A stretch of DNA of 53,093 nucleotides from NCBI GenBank assembly GCA_012972835.1, contig JABDHK010000042.1:1-53093 (forward strand), given 5' to 3'. The translations under genes and the position numbers were made by a program. The notes below the pieces were generated by a model, which ran no database searches, was not told where the DNA came from, and saw only the letters and a program-made list of their open reading frames with translations. Each line of letters opens with the position of its first letter. Within the stretch, counting starts at the first letter, position 1. The DNA is from Chlorobiaceae bacterium. GTDB lineage: Bacteria > Bacteroidota > Chlorobiia > Chlorobiales > Chlorobiaceae. Positions 15,876 to 25,521 of the stretch are shown here, piece after piece.

Positions 15876-17432
15876 ATGAAGAGTTTTTTTGAGGCATTGA
15901 GCCATCCGGGAGCATATCCTCATCCAACGGGGAGAATCGAGGTCGTTGAAACCCATATCTCATGGATTTTCCTTACAGCAAAGTATGCCTACAAGGTAAA
16001 AAAACCTCTGGATCTCGGATTTCTTGATTTTTCAACACTGGAGAAGCGTTTGCACTACTGCAGTGAGGAGCTTCGCCTCAACCAGAGGCTCTGTCCTGAA
16101 ATCTACCTTTCAGTTGTACCTGTTGTCAAGGCTGGGGAGAGTTTTATTGTTGAGGGTGAGGGCGAAATTGTTGACTATGCTGTTAAAATGCTCCGTTTTG
16201 ACCGGACAATGGAGCTCGACAGGATGCTCTCCTCAGGCATGCTGGACAATGGGCATATCGATATGCTTGCTTCACTTATCGCTGGATTTCATCAGGACAT
16301 TACCTCGGTAGAGGCTGAAACAGGATTCGGGCATCCTGATAACCTTATCAAACCCATTCTGGATAATTTCACCCATACCGAACCGGTGGTATCAAACAGT
16401 GATGAAGCCTGTGTGCTTGCATTTCTCAAAGCGTGGACTCTCAAAGAACATCAACGACTCTATCCTCTTTTTCTTGCAAGAAAACAAGGCGGATTTATCC
16501 GGCAATGCCACGGGGACATGCATACCGGCAATATGGTCTGGTGGAAAAACCGGATATATATCTTTGACTGTATCGAGTTCAATGAAAACCTCAGTATTAT
16601 TGATGTCATCAGTGATCTCTGTTTTCTGTTCATGGATCTTGAACATGCCGGATACCCTGCATTAGCATGGAGACTCATGAATAACTATCTGAAGGAGAGC
16701 GGTGATTATGAGGCGCTGCCCCTGCTCCGGTTTTATGGACTCTACAGAGCTATGGTAAGGGTTAAGGTTTCCGCTATCCGCTACATTCAGACAACAGAAG
16801 AGAGTGAGCGGGAAAAGGTGCTCGAAGAGCACTGTTCATACCTCCGGACAGCAGAGCGATACACCCTTAAAGAAAATCCCTTGCTGGTGTTGACTTTCGG
16901 AGTTTCAGGCAGCGGCAAAACAAGAGTCTCAGGCGATATTGCCCAGACAATACATGGGCTGCATATCCGGTCAGACATCGAGCGAAAAAGGCTTGCCGGT
17001 ATGCATGCACTTGATCGGAGCAACAAGGAAACAAAAGCTTCACTCTATTCGGAAGAGATTGGTCGGCAGACCTATAGACGACTGTTTGATGTTGCTGCTC
17101 TCTGCATTGAGAGTGGACTGAGAGTGATTGTGGATGCAACGTTTCTCAAAGCTGAAAACCGGCACCTTTTTATTGAACTTGCAAAACAGTGGAAGTGTCC
17201 CTGCCGGATTCTACACCTGGATGCGCCAAGAGAGGTTTTAATGGAAAGAGTAAAGAAGCGCTATCTGATGGGCAACGATGCATCAGAAGCCGACAGTGCC
17301 GTGCTTGCTTCACAGCTTGAGAAGCTGGAAGCGTTGACAACGGAAGAAATAGCTGTCAGTATGCACATAAACACGGCTGAACCGGTCGATATGGGGAGGA
17401 TTGTGGGGTTTCTTTTAAGTGCTGAGTGCTGA
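15876..17432 (+). CDS. APH-like phosphotransferase fused to a P-loop kinase domain
   Basis: A 518-residue two-domain protein. Residues 1-320 resemble aminoglycoside phosphotransferase/choline kinase folds, with the catalytic C-H-G-D-M-H-T-G-N at 211-219 and the metal-binding Asp231 in I-F-D-C-I-E-F. Residues 335-518 form a small kinase-like ATPase with Walker A G-V-S-G-S-G-K-T at 342-349, like gluconate or zeta-toxin kinases. This fusion is commonly annotated as a bifunctional APH/ATP-binding protein of unknown substrate, and antibiotic resistance should not be assumed. The gene's last bases are two copies of the TGCTGAG-type heptamer. It ends one base from a convergent transporter gene. Confidence 0.82.
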   Translation: MKSFFEALSHPGAYPHPTGRIEVVETHISWIFLTAKYAYKVKKPLDLGFLDFSTLEKRLHYCSEELRLNQRLCPEIYLSVVPVVKAGESFIVEGEGEIVDYAVKMLRFDRTMELDRMLSSGMLDNGHIDMLASLIAGFHQDITSVEAETGFGHPDNLIKPILDNFTHTEPVVSNSDEACVLAFLKAWTLKEHQRLYPLFLARKQGGFIRQCHGDMHTGNMVWWKNRIYIFDCIEFNENLSIIDVISDLCFLFMDLEHAGYPALAWRLMNNYLKESGDYEALPLLRFYGLYRAMVRVKVSAIRYIQTTEESEREKVLEEHCSYLRTAERYTLKENPLLVLTFGVSGSGKTRVSGDIAQTIHGLHIRSDIERKRLAGMHALDRSNKETKASLYSEEIGRQTYRRLFDVAALCIESGLRVIVDATFLKAENRHLFIELAKQWKCPCRILHLDAPREVLMERVKKRYLMGNDASEADSAVLASQLEKLEALTTEEIAVSMHINTAEPVDMGRIVGFLLSAEC

Positions 17433-17433
17433 T

Positions 17434-18366
17434 TTAAATCACTATGCCAAATGCAAAACGTATTGCATAACCGGCAAGAAAGCTCAGCGCAGCGACGGTA
17501 AAGCTTAAGCCAACCATTTCAAAGAAACGACCTTTGAAGGGCAGATCGCGCGCAACTGAGATATAGAAGTTGAAAAACCCTATAATACATACCGCAACAA
17601 CAAAGGCAAGGGCGAGACATATATAAAGATCAGTCAAAAACAGATAGGGCGCAATCAGCAAAAGTACGGTAATAACATAAGCGACGCCGGTATAGAGTGC
17701 TGCAATAAAGGGATTTTTGCCTCCCGGATCTGATTTTGTTGACAAATACCCGGATGCAGCCATGGAAAGGGCTGCTGCAACCCCGGTAATTGATGCCGTC
17801 AAAGCCACAAGAGCGGTGTTCTGCAGGGCGAAGGTCAGGCCGGCAAGTACACCCATAAGCTCAACAAGGGCATCATTGAGACCAAGGACAATGGAGCCTG
17901 TGTATTTGAGGCGCTCTTCGTCCAAAAGCACAAGCAAGGCTTGTTCGTGTTCTTCCTCATCGCGGATAATGCCGTTGATCTCCGTAAATGAACCGGGAAT
18001 GCGGCTGTAGATATCGTGAGCATTTTTCTCTGCATTTTCCATCAGCTTGATGCCGAAGGTAAAACCAAATACCAGGCTGATAAGCGTGTAAAACCAAACC
18101 TTGAAACGACTTGGACTGACATCCTTTCTGGTATAGGTTTTCCATACGTTGTAATGACGCATCTCATCATCGGCAATCTGGAAAAGTATACGGCGATTTT
18201 TAACGCCACTGACCCTGGCAGAGAGATTTTTGTAGATATAATGCTCGGTTATCTCATTCTTCTGAAAAACCGCGAGTTGCCTTGCTTCGAAATCGCTTCC
18301 TTTTTTCACAAATTCAGTAGTTGAAAAGTTTTGAATCCTCTTATCTGGAGAGCGTTGCAGCTTCAA
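17434..18366 (-). CDS. ferritin-like domain fused to VIT1/CCC1 iron-manganese transporter (MbfA type)
   Basis: About 310 residues in two parts. The N-terminal 140 residues form a ferritin-like/rubrerythrin domain with metal-ligand patterns E-H (41-42), D-D-E-M-R-H (66-71) and R-D-E-E-E-H (135-140). The C-terminal part is a VIT1/CCC1 domain with about five membrane segments, starting [11 protein letters not shown]. Such Er-VIT1 proteins move Fe(II) or Mn(II) across the membrane while the ferritin-like domain senses or binds iron. The start is uncertain: the ATG at 18366 overlaps the htpG 3' end by 26 bases. A GTG at 18309 would drop 19 residues, and AGAGG near 18325 does not fit either start well. 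Confidence 0.82.
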   Translation of the reverse strand: MKLQRSPDKRIQNFSTTEFVKKGSDFEARQLAVFQKNEITEHYIYKNLSARVSGVKNRRILFQIADDEMRHYNVWKTYTRKDVSPSRFKVWFYTLISLVFGFTFGIKLMENAEKNAHDIYSRIPGSFTEINGIIRDEEEHEQALLVLLDEERLKYTGSIVLGLNDALVELMGVLAGLTFALQNTALVALTASITGVAAALSMAASGYLSTKSDPGGKNPFIAALYTGVAYVITVLLLIAPYLFLTDLYICLALAFVVAVCIIGFFNFYISVARDLPFKGRFFEMVGLSFTVAALSFLAGYAIRFAFGIVI

Positions 18367-20227
18367 TCAGCTCATTCATTCTCGATAAAAATGCAGTGGT
18401 TGAATCAAGTCCTCCCTCAAGAAGCAGTGCACCTTCATAGAGCTGCTTCATGGCTGTTCTGATAAGTGGATTATTTTCATTGGCCATGATCATCCCGGCA
18501 AGATTCCGGATAATCGGATGTGAAGTATTGACCTCAAGAATTCTTTTTCCAGCAGGCATATCACTCTTCATCATCTTCATCATCTTTTCCATCTGGCTGT
18601 CAAGGCCATCCTTGCCACTTACAAGCGTCACTGGAGAACTGACAAGCCGGTGAGATTCAATGACATCTTCAACCCCTTCGCCAAGGGTTTCACGAAAGAG
18701 CTTAAGAACAGGATTAAGAAGATTCTCTGGAAGCGGTTCAGCTGCTTCATTTTTCTGACTTGAAAAATCGATATCAGCTTTTTCAATAGACTTGAGAGGT
18801 TTTTTATCGTACTCATGGATTGATGGAATCACAAAAACGTCTACCGGATCGCTGAGCAGCAGAACCTCAATTCCCTTGTTCTGAAAATACTCAAGATTAG
18901 GATGAGCAAGAAGCTGTGCACGGCTTGAACCGGAATGATAATAAATCTCTTTCTGGTCAGCACCCATTCTTTCAGAGTACTCTTTGAGAGTCACATACTC
19001 ATCCGCTCCGGTTTTTGTGCTTTCAAAGCGTAACAGCTCAATAAGCTTTTCGCGGTTGGTATAATCTGTATTCAAACCGATCTTGATCACAGGACCGAAA
19101 GCCTTGTAGAAGGTTTTAAACTTCTCCGGCTGCTCTTTGGCAAGGGTTTCAAACCAGCCAAGAATCTTTCCGGTAAGAATCTGGCGGATTTTTGCCATCA
19201 CCGGACTTGACTGAACAACTTCACGCGATACATTGAGCGAAAGATCCTCGGTATCTACAACGCCAGCTATAAAGCGAAGGTACTCGGGAAGAAGATCACG
19301 GCACTCCTGCTGGATCAGCACTTTTTTGACATAGAGCTGCGGGCCACGGTTTTCGAGATCGCCCTGACGGTAAAGCATCTCCGGCGGAGCCTCTTTCGGT
19401 AAAAATAAAAGAGCCTTGAAGGTTACCATACCCTCAACAGAGACCGGCAGATAATCAAGAGCATCCTGATAGTCATTGGCAATGAACTTGTAGAACTCAT
19501 TGACCTCATCATCCTTCAACTCACTTTTTGACCGCTGCCAGAGCGCAGTAATACTGTTGAGCTGTTTTTCGCCGAGATAGATTGGAAAATCAACAAAGTT
19601 GGAATATTTTTTGACGATCTGTTCAACGCGGTACTCTTCGGCAAACTCTTTGGATGACTCTTTAAACTTGAACGATATTTTTGTTCCTCTTTCAGCTTTG
19701 TCGATTTTTTCAATGGTGTAGGTTCCCTGACCTGAGGAACGCCAGCGAAAGCCATCCGAACCGGGCTTGGCACTTCTCGTTTCAACGGTCACTTCATCGG
19801 TTACCATAAATACTGAGTAGAAGCCAACACCAAACTGTCCGATCAGGTTGCCATCAAGCTCTTTCTGCTGCTCTTTCAATGCCTGCATAAAGCCAAGTGT
19901 CCCTGATTTGGCTACTGTGCCGAGGTTGGCAATCAGCTCCTCTTCGGTCATGCCAACGCCGCTGTCTTCTATAACAAAGGTAAGCTCTGCCGTGTCAATG
20001 CTTATCCTTACAGCAAGTTCAGCCTCTCTATCAATAATATCCTGATCAGTGAGGGAGTTGAAACGCACTTTGCTCAATGCATCGGAAGCATTGGAAATCA
20101 GCTCTCTGAGATATATTTCCGGATGGGTATAGAGTGAGTGGACAATAAGGTCGAGCAGCTGCTTCATTTCAGCCTTGTATTCAAACTCCTGAACAGGCAC
20201 TGTACCGTTATTACTGTTATTGCTCAT
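18341..20227 (-). CDS. htpG: chaperone HtpG (Hsp90)
   Basis: A 628-residue bacterial Hsp90. The N-terminal GHKL ATPase domain has [17 protein letters not shown] and G-Q-F-G-V-G-F-Y-S. Middle and C-terminal dimerisation domains follow at normal length. It helps refold and protect cytoplasmic proteins with ATP. The start ATG lies only about 14 bases from the predicted transcription start of a good sigma70-type promoter and has no Shine-Dalgarno. No CIRCE element was seen upstream. Confidence 0.95.
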   Translation of the reverse strand: MSNNSNNGTVPVQEFEYKAEMKQLLDLIVHSLYTHPEIYLRELISNASDALSKVRFNSLTDQDIIDREAELAVRISIDTAELTFVIEDSGVGMTEEELIANLGTVAKSGTLGFMQALKEQQKELDGNLIGQFGVGFYSVFMVTDEVTVETRSAKPGSDGFRWRSSGQGTYTIEKIDKAERGTKISFKFKESSKEFAEEYRVEQIVKKYSNFVDFPIYLGEKQLNSITALWQRSKSELKDDEVNEFYKFIANDYQDALDYLPVSVEGMVTFKALLFLPKEAPPEMLYRQGDLENRGPQLYVKKVLIQQECRDLLPEYLRFIAGVVDTEDLSLNVSREVVQSSPVMAKIRQILTGKILGWFETLAKEQPEKFKTFYKAFGPVIKIGLNTDYTNREKLIELLRFESTKTGADEYVTLKEYSERMGADQKEIYYHSGSSRAQLLAHPNLEYFQNKGIEVLLLSDPVDVFVIPSIHEYDKKPLKSIEKADIDFSSQKNEAAEPLPENLLNPVLKLFRETLGEGVEDVIESHRLVSSPVTLVSGKDGLDSQMEKMMKMMKSDMPAGKRILEVNTSHPIIRNLAGMIMANENNPLIRTAMKQLYEGALLLEGGLDSTTAFLSRMNELIEAATLSR

Positions 20228-20247
20228 AATATTGTATGCTTTATGTC

Positions 20248-20276
20248 ATTATATTCAGACCCGGCAGCTAAACCAA
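20248..20276 (-). promoter_or_regulatory. sigma70-type promoter of htpG
   Basis: Read on the minus strand: TTGGTT (20271-20276), a 17-base spacer, then a perfect TATAAT (20248-20253). Transcription would begin near 20241, giving a leader of about 14 bases before the htpG ATG at 20227. It is one of the clearest promoter matches in the window. Confidence 0.6.
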
Positions 20277-20383
20277 CTCTCAGTGAGAGGAAAAACTGCC
20301 GATGAATTGAAGGGTAAATTTAATGGAGATAAGGAAATATAACAAGTACCTGAAATTAAAATTGCAGAGAGTCCTGACAGCCT

Positions 20384-21253
20384 TCAGGAGCGCCGCAATT
20401 TTTTACGTGCCGCAGCCTCACCGGCATAGAGATGCTTGACACCATCGCCGAGCGCTTTTTCAATATCCCGAATGTTTGAAACAAGTCTTGCCATACCTGA
20501 GAGTTCTACCGAAGCTGCCTGATCGGAACCCCACATGGCACGGTCAAGAGTGACATGGCGTTCAACAAAAGTTGCTCCGAGGGCGACTGCAGCCCAGGTG
20601 GTGGCAAGCCCGACTTCATGACCTGAATATCCTACCGGCACACCGGGATAAAGGGTTTTAAGGGTTGTGATCATCCGCAGATTGAGCTCTTCAACCGGCG
20701 ATGGATAGGTTGAATTGGTATGAGCAATAAGCAGGTTATCAGTTCCCAGAAAATCAACGGTTTTTTCAACCTCTTCCATTGTTGACATACCGGTCGATAT
20801 AATAAGTGGCCTTCCAGTTTCGGCAGTTTTCTTCAGCAGAGCATGATCGGTGAGCGATGCTGAAGCACCTTTGTAACAGGGCGGGTTAAACTTTTCCATA
20901 AAATCAACCGAATCCTCATCCCAGCAGGAGGCAAACCATAAAATCCCGTGTTCTTTGCTGAAACGGTCTATTTCCTGATACTCTTCATGCCCGAACTCAA
21001 CCTTGTAGCGGTAATCAATGTACTTCATGCGTCCCCAGGGGGTATCACGCTCAATATCCCGCTGATCCTTCGGCACACAAAGCTCCGGAGTACGCTTCTG
21101 AAACTTGACAGCATCACATCCGGCAAGAGCAGCGCCTTCGATAAGTTTTTTTGCGATCTCCATCGACCCGTTGTGATTGATACCGATTTCGGCAATAACA
21201 AAAACGGGGTGGCCCTCCCCTACTCCTCTGTTTCCTATGGTGACTTCCGCCAT
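20384..21253 (-). CDS. NeuB-family nonulosonate synthase lacking the SAF domain
   Basis: A 289-residue TIM-barrel protein of the sialic acid synthase (NeuB) family. Typical motifs are I-A-E-I-G-I-N-H-N-G at 20-29, D-A-V-K-F-Q at 47-52, S-T-G-M-S-T, and G-Y-S-G-H-E. The family condenses phosphoenolpyruvate with a mannosamine-type sugar to make a 9-carbon keto acid. Usual NeuB proteins are about 340 residues with a C-terminal antifreeze-like SAF domain that completes the partner's active site. This protein stops at the end of the barrel. A KdsC-like phosphatase lies 124 bases upstream on the same strand, suggesting the product may be a 9-phosphate (inference). The sugar substrate is unknown and no CMP-transferase gene is nearby. 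Confidence 0.82.
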   Translation of the reverse strand: MAEVTIGNRGVGEGHPVFVIAEIGINHNGSMEIAKKLIEGAALAGCDAVKFQKRTPELCVPKDQRDIERDTPWGRMKYIDYRYKVEFGHEEYQEIDRFSKEHGILWFASCWDEDSVDFMEKFNPPCYKGASASLTDHALLKKTAETGRPLIISTGMSTMEEVEKTVDFLGTDNLLIAHTNSTYPSPVEELNLRMITTLKTLYPGVPVGYSGHEVGLATTWAAVALGATFVERHVTLDRAMWGSDQAASVELSGMARLVSNIRDIEKALGDGVKHLYAGEAAARKKLRRS

Positions 21254-21377
21254 TACATTACTTTGGATAAAACGATATCCGGGCTCTCTTTCAGCCCCCG
21301 AATCGATGTTGTTATAAAGAGCTGCTTAATTCAAATAAAAAATTTATACCATAAAACTCTCCTGGCAACCCATCAGA

Positions 21378-21896
21378 TCAGGATTGTCTGAGCGCTATCA
21401 GCCATTCAGCAAAATCCCTGAATGCACCATATCCTCCATTATATTGCGCGCGATAGTGAATAAAGGGAAGCACAAAAAGAGTGGCATCACCAGGGGCGGC
21501 TGTCAGCCCTTCAATTGCAATCTCTTTCATAATTGCCACATCATTGACATCATCACCGATATAGGCAAGTTCATGCTTTTGAAGTCCGGTTTCAGCAAGA
21601 ACCGTTTCAAACATGGAAAATTTGTCCGTAACCCCAAGATAGAGCCTCTTGATACCAAGTTTTTCAGCACGTTTCCTGATGCTTGGCGAAATCTCACCAG
21701 TCATGATGCAGGTATCGATGCCTTCATTATGAAGACGTTCAACACCCATGCCATCCCTGATGGAGTAGCGTTTCATCTCCTCTCCCCTTTCTGAATAATA
21801 AACACCGTTATCCGTAAAAACACCGTCATTATCGGAAATAACAAGTTTTATTCCTTCCGCTCTTTTCGCAAGTTCTTCAGGCGTCAATGAGATCAT
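21378..21896 (-). CDS. KdsC-like HAD phosphatase (C0 type)
   Basis: A 172-residue HAD hydrolase without cap domain. The catalytic motif is S-D-N-D-G-V-F-T-D-N near residues 21-29, with nucleophile Asp and the +2 general-acid Asp. Y-I-G-D-D-V-N-D is the metal-binding motif IV, and C-I-M-T-G-E resembles motif II. Family members remove phosphate from Kdo-8-phosphate or from nonulosonate-9-phosphates. Because its neighbour is a NeuB-type synthase, a nonulosonate-9-phosphate substrate is plausible; Kdo-8-phosphate remains the alternative because all Gram-negatives need KdsC. Which one applies cannot be read from the sequence. Confidence 0.82.
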   Translation of the reverse strand: MISLTPEELAKRAEGIKLVISDNDGVFTDNGVYYSERGEEMKRYSIRDGMGVERLHNEGIDTCIMTGEISPSIRKRAEKLGIKRLYLGVTDKFSMFETVLAETGLQKHELAYIGDDVNDVAIMKEIAIEGLTAAPGDATLFVLPFIHYRAQYNGGYGAFRDFAEWLIALRQS

Positions 21897-21970
21897 AACA
21901 TGTATCAGGTTGTCCCAAATTTTTTAACCGGCCAATATATGACCAATTCAAGGCCGCGGAACACCACAGC

Positions 21971-22504
21971 TTATGCATAGACACGCTTATAGTTTTCAAT
22001 GGCATGCGAAACGCTCTGACGGGCAATTTCAGCATCCTGGAAATCCTCGACAAGAACCGTTTTCTGTTCGAGCGCCTTATACTCTTCAAAAAAGTGCTGC
22101 AACTCTGAATTGAAGTAGGGTGGCAACTGATCAATATTATAAATATTGCTTAAACTGATATCATCTTCAGCAACCGCAATAATCTTGTCATCACCTTCAC
22201 CATGGTCTACCATGCGCATAACGCCTATTACTCTCGCTCTTACCATACACATCGGCACAATGTCGCACTGTGAAATAACGACAATATCCAGTGGATCATG
22301 GTCATCGCCGAGAGTTTTCGGTATAAAACCGTAATTGGCCGGATAAAAAATAGAGGAAAAAAGCACACGGTCAAGCCTCAGCATTCCGGTTTTCTTGTCA
22401 AGCTCATACTTTGTTTTACTGCCTTTTGATATTTCGATAATAGCATTAACGATATGCGGTTGGCCTTCTCCAATCTCAACATCGTGCCAGGGATTAAAAT
22501 TCAT
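21971..22504 (-). CDS. ppa: inorganic pyrophosphatase, family I
   Basis: 177 residues, normal for soluble family I pyrophosphatases. The signature [10 protein letters not shown] supplies metal-binding aspartates; K-Y-E-L-D-K and Y-P-A-N-Y-G-F-I-P are also standard. It splits cytoplasmic pyrophosphate to drive biosynthesis. The frame is open 50 codons further upstream to 22654, but that stretch matches no pyrophosphatase; homology begins at the ATG at 22504. The window also encodes a membrane pyrophosphatase (hppA), so the cell has both a wasting and an energy-conserving route for pyrophosphate. Confidence 0.93.
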   Translation of the reverse strand: MNFNPWHDVEIGEGQPHIVNAIIEISKGSKTKYELDKKTGMLRLDRVLFSSIFYPANYGFIPKTLGDDHDPLDIVVISQCDIVPMCMVRARVIGVMRMVDHGEGDDKIIAVAEDDISLSNIYNIDQLPPYFNSELQHFFEEYKALEQKTVLVEDFQDAEIARQSVSHAIENYKRVYA

Positions 22505-22778
22505 AATGGTAGAGTGCTTATATTTGTTAAAATGCTGAGCTATTATAGCGATTTTTTCAAAATCAAGATGAACAAAAATAGAGAATTCTGAAATCAAGAT
22601 CGATCGATAAAGAGAGATTCTGTTTATTATCATGGTTCTTTGTATCTTTTCCACCAGTTATCGTTGCGCTAAAATGGATACCTGAAGGATTTTACCAATA
22701 GATACAGTACTTTACACTATTTTTTACGGATAATGCAATGGTCGTGCACTTGAAACTGAGAGAGCAATAATAGTTACA

Positions 22779-24368
22779 ATGGATTTAATAAAAGAGACCG
22801 CTAAACGGAAAACGTTTGCTATCATCAGCCACCCTGATGCCGGTAAAACAACGCTGACAGAAAAATTTCTGCTTTTTGGCGGAGCAATTCAGACAGCAGG
22901 TGCCGTCAAAAGCAACAAGATTCGTAAAACAGCGACAAGTGACTTCATGGAGATCGAAAAGCAGCGGGGAATCTCGGTTGCAACTTCGGTCATGGGGTTC
23001 GAATATGCAGGCAAAAGGGTCAATATTCTCGACACACCCGGACACAAGGACTTTGCCGAAGATACCTACAGGACACTGACCGCCGTTGACAGCGTTATTC
23101 TTGTAGTCGATTGCGTCAAGGGAGTGGAGGAGCAGACGGAAAAGCTGATGGAGGTGTGCCGTATGCGCCATGCTCCGGTTATCATCTTTATCAACAAGAT
23201 GGATCGTGAAGGCAGAAACCCTTTTGAACTGCTCGACGAGCTTGAAAACAAACTGCATATCAGAGTCAGGCCACTGACCTGGCCGATAAGCCAGGGCCAG
23301 ACATTTAAGGGAGTGTACAATCTTTATAAAAAAGAGCTCAACCTGTTTGAAGCCAATACCACCCGTATCAGCGATAGCCTGATCAAGGTCAAGGATCCTT
23401 ACGACCCTGAACTGGAAAAATGGATCCCGGAAAGTTTCTGCGAAAAACTCCGTGAAGCAGTAACGCTGATTGAGGGAGTTTATGATCCATTTGATGAAAA
23501 GATTTATCGAGACGGGCAGCTTGCACCGGTCTTTTTCGGCAGTGCCATCAACAATTTCGGCGTCAAGGAGCTGCTCGAAACATTTCTTGCTATTGCGCCA
23601 AGCCCTGTTGAACGGGAGGCTACTGAACGCATGGTAAAAGCTGCGGAAGAGCCAATGAGTGGATTTGTCTTTAAGATTCATGCCAATCTTGACCCGAACC
23701 ACAGAGACCGTACCGCATTTTTCAGAATCTGCTCCGGCAGGTTTGAGCGCAACAAGTTCTACTACCATACAAGGCTGAAAAAGAAAATACGGTTTTCAAG
23801 CCCCACGCACTTTATGGCCAATGAAAAAAGTGTCATTGATGAAGCGTGGCCAGGAGATGTGATCGGTCTGTATGACAACGGTTCACTGAAAATCGGCGAC
23901 TCCCTTACCGAAGGTGAGATGCTTCATTTCCGTGGAATCCCGAGTTTTTCACCTGAAATCTTCAAAGCACTTGAAAACCGCGACCCGATGAAGGCAAAGC
24001 AGCTCGACAAAGGTGTCCGGCAGCTTACCGAGGAGGGCGTTGCACAGCTTTTTATACAGCATGGCAGCCGAAAAATTATTGGCACTGTGGGAGAGCTGCA
24101 GTTCGATGTTATCAAATTCCGTCTTGAACACGAATACGGTGCGCAGTGCGACTTCACTCCCCTGCGATTCCACAAGGCATTCTGGATTACCAGCAGCAAC
24201 AAGGAGATGCTTGAAGAGTTTCTTCGACGCAAATGGAACGCCATTGCACTCGACAAGGAGCATCATCCTGTATTTTTTGCTGAAAGCGAATGGATGCTGA
24301 AAATCGCCAAGGATGACTACCCTGAACTGGCGTTCCATACTACCTCTGAATTCCAAACCGAGGGATGA
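22779..24368 (+). CDS. prfC: peptide chain release factor 3
   Basis: A 529-residue translational GTPase of RF3 type. G1 is [13 protein letters not shown]2 lies in the R-G-I-S-V-A-T-S region, G3 is D-T-P-G-H-K-D-F and G4 is N-K-M-D-R-E. Domain II and the RF3 C-terminal domain follow at normal length. It recycles RF1/RF2 from the ribosome after peptide release. The 274-base region upstream, between it and the divergent ppa gene, shows no ORF or clear promoter. Confidence 0.94.
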   Translation: MDLIKETAKRKTFAIISHPDAGKTTLTEKFLLFGGAIQTAGAVKSNKIRKTATSDFMEIEKQRGISVATSVMGFEYAGKRVNILDTPGHKDFAEDTYRTLTAVDSVILVVDCVKGVEEQTEKLMEVCRMRHAPVIIFINKMDREGRNPFELLDELENKLHIRVRPLTWPISQGQTFKGVYNLYKKELNLFEANTTRISDSLIKVKDPYDPELEKWIPESFCEKLREAVTLIEGVYDPFDEKIYRDGQLAPVFFGSAINNFGVKELLETFLAIAPSPVEREATERMVKAAEEPMSGFVFKIHANLDPNHRDRTAFFRICSGRFERNKFYYHTRLKKKIRFSSPTHFMANEKSVIDEAWPGDVIGLYDNGSLKIGDSLTEGEMLHFRGIPSFSPEIFKALENRDPMKAKQLDKGVRQLTEEGVAQLFIQHGSRKIIGTVGELQFDVIKFRLEHEYGAQCDFTPLRFHKAFWITSSNKEMLEEFLRRKWNAIALDKEHHPVFFAESEWMLKIAKDDYPELAFHTTSEFQTEG

Positions 24369-24375
24369 ACTGTAA

Positions 24376-24395
24376 GGGCAGGCCATGGCCTGCCC
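24376..24395. repeat. perfect 20-bp palindrome between prfC and histidine kinase gene
   Basis: GGGCAGGCCATGGCCTGCCC reads the same on both strands and begins 8 bases after the prfC stop. As RNA it would form a GC-rich hairpin, but no T-run follows, so it is not a classic intrinsic terminator. One possible ATG for the kinase sits at its centre (24385), which argues for the later ATG at 24406 as the real start. It could be a protein-binding site, an attenuating hairpin or a small dispersed repeat. Confidence 0.6.
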
Positions 24396-24405
24396 GGCGA
24401 TTAAT

Positions 24406-25521
24406 ATGGAAAAAAACATTTCCCAGACATTGATCCTGACTGGATGTATCGTTGGCATCACTCTGCTTCACTACCTGACGCCTCTTCATCTCCACTATCT
24501 GCACGATATTTTCCAGCGCCTCTACTATCTGCCAATCATACTCGCAGCCTTCTGGTTTGGACTGAGAGGAGGGCTCTGCTGCTCATTAATCGTCAGCATA
24601 GTTTATGCTCCTCACATTCTCTTCCAGTGGGGTGGGCATTTAACCATGGAGATGGAAAAATATATGGAAATAATCATCTACAATACTGTCGGCGGAGTGA
24701 CGGGTCTCTTGTCGCAACGGGAGCAAGAGAGAAGCGTTGAACTGGAAAAAACAGCCAAGGGGTTGAAGGAGTCATACCAGAAACTGCAACATCAATCGGA
24801 GCAGATTATTGTCATTGAAGAAGAGTTGAGACGTGCAGAGAAGCTCTCAACCCTTGGCGAGATGGCTGCTGTTTTAGCTCATGAGATACGTAACCCGCTC
24901 GGCTCCATTCGTGGAACTGCTGAAATTCTTAAAGATGACTATAAACCAGGCGATCCAAAGTACGAGTTCATTGAAATTCAGATCAAGGAGACCGAACGCC
25001 TGAACCGGGTTGTAGAGGATTTTCTGCACATGGCTCCCCCCCAACAGGCTGCCATGCAGCCCTGTAAGATAGAGCAAGAACTGGATACCATTGTTACCCT
25101 GGTATCCAATGAAGCCAAAGATCGAAAGGTCAGCCTTGTGCTGCTCCAAAAACCTGTAACGGTCATCATCAATGCTGATGGTGAAAAACTTCGTCAAGCC
25201 TTTCTGAATATTGTTATCAACGCTTTACAGGCAACACCACCCGGTGGAAACGTCACCATCTCGACATCGGTTTCTGAAAACGATTTCTGTGATATCAGTT
25301 TCCAGGATACAGGGCCAGGAATTGAAGCCGATAAGCTGGAAAAAATTTTTGAACCATTTTATACCACAAAGCCCGAAGGAACAGGACTGGGACTGGCCAT
25401 CTCAAAAAAAATCATTGAAAGCCACAACGGCAAACTGCTGATTGAAAGTAAGCCTGAACATGGCGCCACCGTCACCGTCAGATTACCGATACAGGATACA
25501 ATCAATGGAGAAAGAGTGTGA
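24406..25521 (+). CDS. membrane sensor histidine kinase, NtrB/AtoS type
   Basis: About 371 residues. The first 100 residues are strongly hydrophobic with three to four short membrane segments and no sizeable periplasmic domain, resembling DUF4118/KdpD-type membrane sensors. A coiled coil (about 105-150) leads to the HisKA domain, with the phosphorylated His in L-A-H-E-I-R-N-P-L at about 159. The ATPase domain has N-I-V-I-N-A-L-Q-A, D-T-G-P-G-I and G-T-G-L-G-L-A. It phosphorylates the downstream regulator, with which it overlaps by 4 bases (GTGA). The signal is unknown. Start chosen at 24406 because the earlier ATG lies within a palindrome. Confidence 0.88.
   Translation: MEKNISQTLILTGCIVGITLLHYLTPLHLHYLHDIFQRLYYLPIILAAFWFGLRGGLCCSLIVSIVYAPHILFQWGGHLTMEMEKYMEIIIYNTVGGVTGLLSQREQERSVELEKTAKGLKESYQKLQHQSEQIIVIEEELRRAEKLSTLGEMAAVLAHEIRNPLGSIRGTAEILKDDYKPGDPKYEFIEIQIKETERLNRVVEDFLHMAPPQQAAMQPCKIEQELDTIVTLVSNEAKDRKVSLVLLQKPVTVIINADGEKLRQAFLNIVINALQATPPGGNVTISTSVSENDFCDISFQDTGPGIEADKLEKIFEPFYTTKPEGTGLGLAISKKIIESHNGKLLIESKPEHGATVTVRLPIQDTINGERV

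Noticed and set aside
20228-20383. CIRCE heat-shock operator upstream of htpG
   Set aside because: No TTAGCACTC-N9-GAGTGCTAA-like sequence is present.
20372-20389. Hairpin TCCTGA/TCAGGA at the neuB-like stop as terminator
   Set aside because: Only a 6-bp stem that overlaps the stop codon, with no T-run.
21971-22654. 50-codon N-terminal extension of ppa
   Set aside because: Residues before 22504 do not fit pyrophosphatases, whose sequence begins at that ATG.
22785-23768. 327-codon minus-strand frame within prfC
   Set aside because: It is the antisense of a clear RF3 gene; its Cys/His-rich composition is typical of a shadow frame.
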